DNA from: Candidatus Iainarchaeum sp. | GTDB lineage: Archaea; Iainarchaeota; Iainarchaeia; Iainarchaeales; UBA10219 | NCBI GenBank assembly: GCA_018304425.1 | Contig: JAGVWE010000004.1 | Coordinates: forward strand, 254,121-318,120 | DNA: 64,000 nucleotides | Direction of reading: 5' to 3' | Shown: in pieces, positions 60,411 through 64,000 of the stretch | Layout of the letters: each line of letters begins with the position of its first letter | How positions within the stretch are numbered: position 1 is the stretch's first letter | Position numbers and translations under genes: made by a program | The notes under the pieces: model-generated | What the model was told of the DNA's origin: nothing | What the model saw: only the letters and a program-made list of their open reading frames with translations | Databases searched by the model: none

Positions 60411-61926
60411 GGACTGTCGCCTCCACGGCCGCGTTCTTGTCGGCTGTTTCCAGCAGGAGTCTTTCCCGCCGCGCGAGTTCCTCGCCCAACGCGGCCTCGC
60501 TCAAGCCGAACGTCCGGCACAGTTTCTCGCGGAGGCGCGTGCTCTCGTTCTTCTTCTGCAGGGTTTTCCCGGCGTAATCGAATTCGAACAAGGTGTTCAG
60601 GCCCGCGCGGCCCTGCTGCATGACCACCTCGCTCAACTCGATGACGCGCCGGACTTCGGTGCGTGCATTCGAGGCGAGGTCGATGCTGTTCCACCGCTTC
60701 TGCACCAGGATGAGGTCAATGGAGGCCAGGTCCATTTCGAGGACTCCGAGTTTCTTGAGCCGCGTCAGCGCCTCGCTCCCCGACTGCGCGTGGAAGGTGG
60801 CGTAGCTGCCCTTGCCCTGCCCGGCCAGCAGGGTGTCCACGAAGGCGGAAACCTCTTCCGGGTTCCGGATTTCCCCCACCACGATGCGGTCGGGCCGCAT
60901 CCGCAAGGTGTCCACGATGAGTTCCTTCATGCCGATGCCGAGGTTGTCCACGACGTTGAGTTTGACGAGGTGTCGGTGGGGGAGGTTGATTTCCGGGGTT
61001 TCCTCCACCACGATGATGCGCTCGTCTTTTGGCACGAACTCGAACAAGGCGTTCAAAGTACTCGTCTTGCCGGAACCCGTGTTTCCCCCTATTAGCAGGC
61101 TGAAATCGGTTTCCATGAGCATCCAGAGAAAGGCCAGCGCCTCTGCGGAAACAGTGCCTTGCCGCACCAGGTCCTGGGGCGTGAAGGGCTTGGCCCTGAA
61201 CTTCCGGATGGTGGCGTTGGGCCCGGTGAAGGCAATGGGCTCCATGCTGGCGTTCAGCCGCGCCCCGCCCGGCAGCGTGGCGTTGAGTTTCGGCGTCTGC
61301 AGGGTCAGTCTCCGCCCGATTTTGCGGCTCATCTTGTTGATTAGGTTGCGGACCACGGTTTCGTCGGTGAAGCAGACGTTGGAGCGCAGCCAGCCCATGC
61401 CGACGTAATACACTTGCACGGGTTTTTCCCGGCCGAGGCCGATGATGGCAATCTCTTCCAGGTGCTCGTCGCGCAACATCCAGCTGATGGGGCCGAAGTC
61501 GAAGATGAGCGAGTCCAGCACCCGGGACAGGTAATCCCGTTGGTCGGCGTCCAGCTTCAGGAAGTTCTTGCGGCAGTAGGCTTCCAGGGTGTTCTCGATG
61601 AGGGCGTGCTGTTCTTTCTCGATTTCGCGTTCCCGGAATTCCTGGAGGACTTCCTTGACCAGCAAGGCTTCCTGCTTGCTGAGTTCGGGGATGTTTTTCA
61701 CGGCGTAAATCAGTTCGCCGCGCGCGTTCTTCATCAAGTCGAATTCGTCGGCTGACTTGAGCACGCGCGCGTTTTCCTCCTTCGAGGGGTCGAAGGCAAT
61801 CCATCCGAGGATTTGCTCGGCTTCGGCCCGCTCCCGGAACGGGGTTCTTGCCTGGTGAGCCTTTCTTTCCTGGAGCGCAGCCCCGCACTCCCGGCACTGC
61901 TGCAAAGCCTGCACGTTATTCGACAA
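60403..61926 (-). CDS. Secretion ATPase of the GspE/FlaI/TadA superfamily, system 2
   Basis: 507 aa from TTG at 61926; a GTG four codons on (61914) lies 30 bases from the shared TATA-like box and may be the true start. The N-terminus has one CxxC (CRECG). Motor domain: ATIRKFRAKPFTPQDLV, Walker A GGNTGSGKTS at about 281-290, FVPKDERIIVVEET as Asp box, Walker B RIVVGEIRN at about 343-351, and YATFHAQSG. Tad/FlaI-type ATPases drive pilus assembly; two TadC-like genes follow. It is distinct from the 769-aa ATPase at 38443, so the window has two motors. Confidence 0.92.
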   Translation of the reverse strand: MSNNVQALQQCRECGAALQERKAHQARTPFRERAEAEQILGWIAFDPSKEENARVLKSADEFDLMKNARGELIYAVKNIPELSKQEALLVKEVLQEFREREIEKEQHALIENTLEAYCRKNFLKLDADQRDYLSRVLDSLIFDFGPISWMLRDEHLEEIAIIGLGREKPVQVYYVGMGWLRSNVCFTDETVVRNLINKMSRKIGRRLTLQTPKLNATLPGGARLNASMEPIAFTGPNATIRKFRAKPFTPQDLVRQGTVSAEALAFLWMLMETDFSLLIGGNTGSGKTSTLNALFEFVPKDERIIVVEETPEINLPHRHLVKLNVVDNLGIGMKELIVDTLRMRPDRIVVGEIRNPEEVSAFVDTLLAGQGKGSYATFHAQSGSEALTRLKKLGVLEMDLASIDLILVQKRWNSIDLASNARTEVRRVIELSEVVMQQGRAGLNTLFEFDYAGKTLQKKNESTRLREKLCRTFGLSEAALGEELARRERLLLETADKNAAVEATVLV

Positions 61927-61937
61927 TCGACGTAAAT

Positions 61938-61947
61938 TCTTTTAAAT
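61938..61947. promoter_or_regulatory. Shared A/T box between divergent genes
   Basis: TCTTTTAAAT lies ~32 bases from the ATG at 61976 (plus) and ~30 bases from a GTG at 61914 (minus). A bidirectional core promoter is plausible. Confidence 0.45.
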
Positions 61948-61975
61948 GCTTCGGTGCCATCTGTATACGAGCAAA

Positions 61976-62248
61976 ATGGATGTAGAAGACGCTATAGTGG
62001 AATTGAACCAACTTGGTACCGAAAAATTAAAGGGCTTCCACTACCCTATTGTTGCCGTGGTTGCACAAAATTCACCCCGTGGTGATCCGGAGGTTGCTGG
62101 CATCACCGTCAGCAACATTGACGCAAAGCCGTCTTTTTCCGTGGTGCGCCAGGTGTTGAGCCACGCCGTGACACAATTCAATGTCTTTCTTAAATGGTAC
62201 CATGCTGCGCCGCCCCTTTTTGGCGGGTTAAAAGGGGGGAATCCATGA
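61976..62248 (+). CDS. Small hypothetical protein
   Basis: 90 aa from MDVEDAI. Soluble, with PIVAVVAQNSPRGDPEVAGI as the most structured piece; the end PPLFGGLKGGNP is Gly/Pro-rich. A TATA-like box is about 32 bases upstream. Its TGA overlaps the next ATG by ATGA, so the two are coupled. No family recognised. Confidence 0.6.
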   Translation: MDVEDAIVELNQLGTEKLKGFHYPIVAVVAQNSPRGDPEVAGITVSNIDAKPSFSVVRQVLSHAVTQFNVFLKWYHAAPPLFGGLKGGNP

Positions 62249-62394
62249 AACCAAAGATTGTTTATGTGCAGGAAAAACCGGCGTATGCCATCACTTCTTC
62301 TTGCGTGGACATGAATTCTATTTGGCTGCAAACTTTTACCCGCCTACGCGTAACTTCGCTGCCCTTCCAGCCGATAGCGAAAAAGAAAAAATAA
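62245..62394 (+). CDS. Small basic hypothetical protein, coupled to the 90-aa gene
   Basis: 49 aa from MKPKIVY, with AAAGGGGGG as ribosome-binding site and an ATGA overlap with the previous gene. Basic end (PIAKKKK). No family recognised; the pair would be a two-gene operon. Confidence 0.55.
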   Translation: MKPKIVYVQEKPAYAITSSCVDMNSIWLQTFTRLRVTSLPFQPIAKKKK

Positions 62395-62440
62395 AGTGGC
62401 GGGCCAATGCTTGCCGCGACCACGGCATGGCTTAACCTTT

Positions 62441-62863
62441 TTACCCCGTCTGCTTTCCCAGGTTCCACCAGGTTCTCTTCACGAATCCAGGCGGCCGGAT
62501 CAGCCCGCCATGGAATTCGTAGTCGGGTTCCTTCACGTTCTTCCGCAACCGCACCGGCAGCCCGCGTGTCTGCAGCGTGTCCACGGCCCGTTGCATGCGC
62601 ACCCTTACGGGGTGGTCAGCGCGCATGAACCGCAGAGTCCAGGTCTGGGGGCCTGAAAGCAGCAGAATGCCTCCGCCTTTCGTGCGGGCGAACCTGGCGC
62701 CGTTGAATACAAGGCCCCTGAAGAAGCCAATCGTCGGACGGTGGGGTTTTCCGCCCTCGAAGAACAGGTCTGGGAATGCGATGCTGGCCTTCCGGTAAAA
62801 CGTGGAAGTAGCCACTTTTGGCGGTCGCCTGGCCTTTGGGTTGGGGTTCCGGTAGGTGCCCAT
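62441..62863 (-). CDS. Hypothetical basic protein
   Basis: 140 aa from MGTYRNPNPK, chosen for AAAGGAA six bases before the ATG. Arg/Lys/Pro-rich with Trp and Phe in the second half (GPQTWTLRFMRADHPVRVRM; FVKRTWWNLG), which suggests a nucleic-acid-binding role, but I recognise no family. It follows the LPG-synthase-TM gene by 32 bases and may share its transcript. Confidence 0.6.
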   Translation of the reverse strand: MGTYRNPNPKARRPPKVATSTFYRKASIAFPDLFFEGGKPHRPTIGFFRGLVFNGARFARTKGGGILLLSGPQTWTLRFMRADHPVRVRMQRAVDTLQTRGLPVRLRKNVKEPDYEFHGGLIRPPGFVKRTWWNLGKQTG

Positions 62864-62895
62864 ACTAATTCCTTTCCACACGCCGCTATTTTAAT

Positions 62896-63870
62896 CTATT
62901 GCCTTTGCACTCCGTTCCGGCCCAGCAACTGGCTGACCTTCATGCCTTCCCGGTGCACCGAATAATAACCGAGGCCCGTAATCACCGCCACCTGCAGGAG
63001 ATGGGTGATGACCGCGAAGGCCAGGCCCTGGCTGACGTCCAGGCCATAGGCGACGAAGAAGGCCGTGATGGCGGCTTCATAGGTGCCGATGTAACCGGGC
63101 GCTGCCGGAACCATGACTGCGAAGCTGGCCAGGGCCGTCATCAAGCCGATGTCCAGCAGGCCCAGGCCCAGGTTCATTTGCTGTGCCACGTAATAAAAGG
63201 ACACGACATGCAGGGCCCAAACCATGGCCGAGCTCCCCCAAATCACGGCCTTGCGTTTCTGGTTGCCGCGCAAGGCCTTTCCCCCGACAATGGTTTCCTC
63301 GAACAGGAAATCGATTTTTTCGCGCAAAAGCGGCAGGCGCCGGATGAAGGGCTTGAATGCCTGCCGCGCCTTCTGCGGGAACAGGAAGGCCACGAACAAC
63401 ACGGCGAACACCGCGGCCGGCAGCACCACGAGCTGGTCAACCCCTTCCGGCACGCGCTCGGACAAGAAGAAGGCCAACGCAAACAATCCGATGAGCGCCG
63501 TTCCGTCCGTGACGCGGTCCACGATGACGGTGGCGAACGACTTGACTTTGCCCAAGCCGGTTTTCTTGCTCAACGCATAGGCGCGCACGAGTTCCCCGAT
63601 GCGGGCCGGCAAGAGGTTGTTGGCGAAGAACCCAATCATGGTGAAGTGATACGAATCCGAAAGGCTGACTTCGGCGAAGGGCTTGAGCAGGTACTTCCAT
63701 TTCACGGCCCGGAAAAAGAAGTTGGCGGCGTAGATGGCCATGAAAACCAGCGAAGGAATTGCCCCAAAGGAAGCCGCCTGCCGCCAGACCTCGCCGAGGT
63801 CCACGAAGTAGAGGAGGGCCGCGAGCAGGGCCGCGCTAAACACGTAAGCGGCAATAACTTTGGCGTTCAT
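62896..63870 (-). CDS. LPG-synthase-TM/UPF0104-family membrane protein
   Basis: 324 aa, about eight membrane helices. Family marks: FRAVKWKYLLKPF early, FFANNLLPARIGELVRAYAL (the ARIGE motif), FATVIVDRVTDGTALI, and VPAAPGYIGTYEAAITAFF late. This family (COG0392) includes the flippase/synthase membrane half of lysylphosphatidylglycerol synthase and the N-terminal part of AglD-like proteins. The aminoacyl-transferase half is not present, so a lipid-linked sugar or lipid transporter role is more likely than aminoacylation. In DPANN genomes such proteins often accompany surface glycosylation. Complete. Confidence 0.9.
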   Translation of the reverse strand: MNAKVIAAYVFSAALLAALLYFVDLGEVWRQAASFGAIPSLVFMAIYAANFFFRAVKWKYLLKPFAEVSLSDSYHFTMIGFFANNLLPARIGELVRAYALSKKTGLGKVKSFATVIVDRVTDGTALIGLFALAFFLSERVPEGVDQLVVLPAAVFAVLFVAFLFPQKARQAFKPFIRRLPLLREKIDFLFEETIVGGKALRGNQKRKAVIWGSSAMVWALHVVSFYYVAQQMNLGLGLLDIGLMTALASFAVMVPAAPGYIGTYEAAITAFFVAYGLDVSQGLAFAVITHLLQVAVITGLGYYSVHREGMKVSQLLGRNGVQRQ

Positions 63871-63901
63871 TCAATCAGCGTAACCTGTGGGTCGCAAGTA
63901 A

Positions 63902-64000
63902 CTACAATTCCATGTATTTTTCCTTGCAAAGCTGGCTGCAGAACCGCTGGAAGTAGAGGTGCGAGCCGTCGTTTTCAAGGACTTTGCCGCACTGCATGCA
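63902..64000 (-). CDS. TRASH/YHS-like zinc protein (partial, upstream end outside window)
   Basis: The last 32 codons are visible. CMQCGKVL, then FCSQLCKEKYMEL: CxxC followed after 18 residues by CxxxC, the TRASH-type metal-binding pattern. Such domains bind metals or are found with metal-handling regulators. It precedes the membrane-protein gene by 31 bases on the same strand. The start is beyond the window. Confidence 0.6.
   Translation of the reverse strand, partial: CMQCGKVLENDGSHLYFQRFCSQLCKEKYMEL

Overview
The window reads as a chromosomal segment of an archaeon, most likely a DPANN-type lineage (Diapherotrites/Iainarchaeota-like is a guess, not a measurement). Evidence: many genes have a TATA-like A/T box 26-30 bases before the first codon and no leader; class III (prepilin) signals of the KGQ/GQ type sit ahead of hydrophobic segments; there are FlaI/FlaJ-type secretion ATPase and membrane proteins, an archaeosortase, a PAC2 proteasome-assembly-chaperone-type protein and a HicB-like protein. 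Coding sequence is GC-rich with strong G/C third positions, which produces very long antisense ORFs that are not genes. I saw no rRNA, tRNA or CRISPR array.

Layout. (1) 1-34.6 kb, almost all minus strand: a cell-surface block. Three diverged giant paralogues (A, cut by the window start; B, 2727 aa; C, 2803 aa) share an N-terminal cytoplasmic tag plus one membrane anchor and long beta-rich repeats. B carries a Tyr/Asn/Gln/Pro-rich tract and ends in a cupredoxin domain with a type 1 copper ligand set. Between B and C lie a pseudopilin-like 575-aa protein, a secreted 574-aa protein and a small anchored protein. After C come an AAA/DUF4143 ATPase and a fourth giant (2497 aa) with a Pro-Thr spacer and long coiled coils, coupled to a 192-aa anchored protein. 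(2) 34.6-38.4 kb: a mosaic with a stranded 3' end of an archaeosortase gene, a HicB-like gene, an acylphosphatase/coiled-coil gene, a frameshifted remnant, the intact archaeosortase, a polytopic membrane protein and a MazEF-type toxin-antitoxin pair. (3) 38.4-48.4 kb, plus strand: a type IV-pilus-like system: ATPase, double-T2SSF membrane protein and eight pilin-like or pilin-derived proteins, interrupted by a second acylphosphatase/coiled-coil gene on the other strand. (4) 48.4-56.8 kb: a disordered zinc-ribbon protein, a membrane protein, a 1541-aa secreted protein ending in an LPEEP-TM-Arg tail (candidate archaeosortase substrate), two unknown proteins and a PAC2 protein. (5) 56.9-58.5 kb: an IS5-like element with 9-bp target duplication whose transposase frame runs into the neighbouring gene, then a RelE-like toxin gene broken by a 23-bp tandem duplication. 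(6) 58.5-64 kb: a second secretion-type system (ATPase and two TadC/FlaJ-like proteins, one with its end frameshifted by a 20-bp tandem duplication), small unknown genes, an LPG-synthase-TM-family membrane protein and a partial TRASH-like zinc protein.

Taken together the window looks devoted to building a cell surface: two pilus-type assembly engines, a set of pilins, an archaeosortase with a plausible substrate, and five very large exported proteins. The most original observations are the conserved N-terminal tag of the giants with a copper domain at the end of one of them, the repeated acylphosphatase/coiled-coil guest gene, the stranded archaeosortase tail, and several short tandem duplications that break genes or duplicate stop codons.
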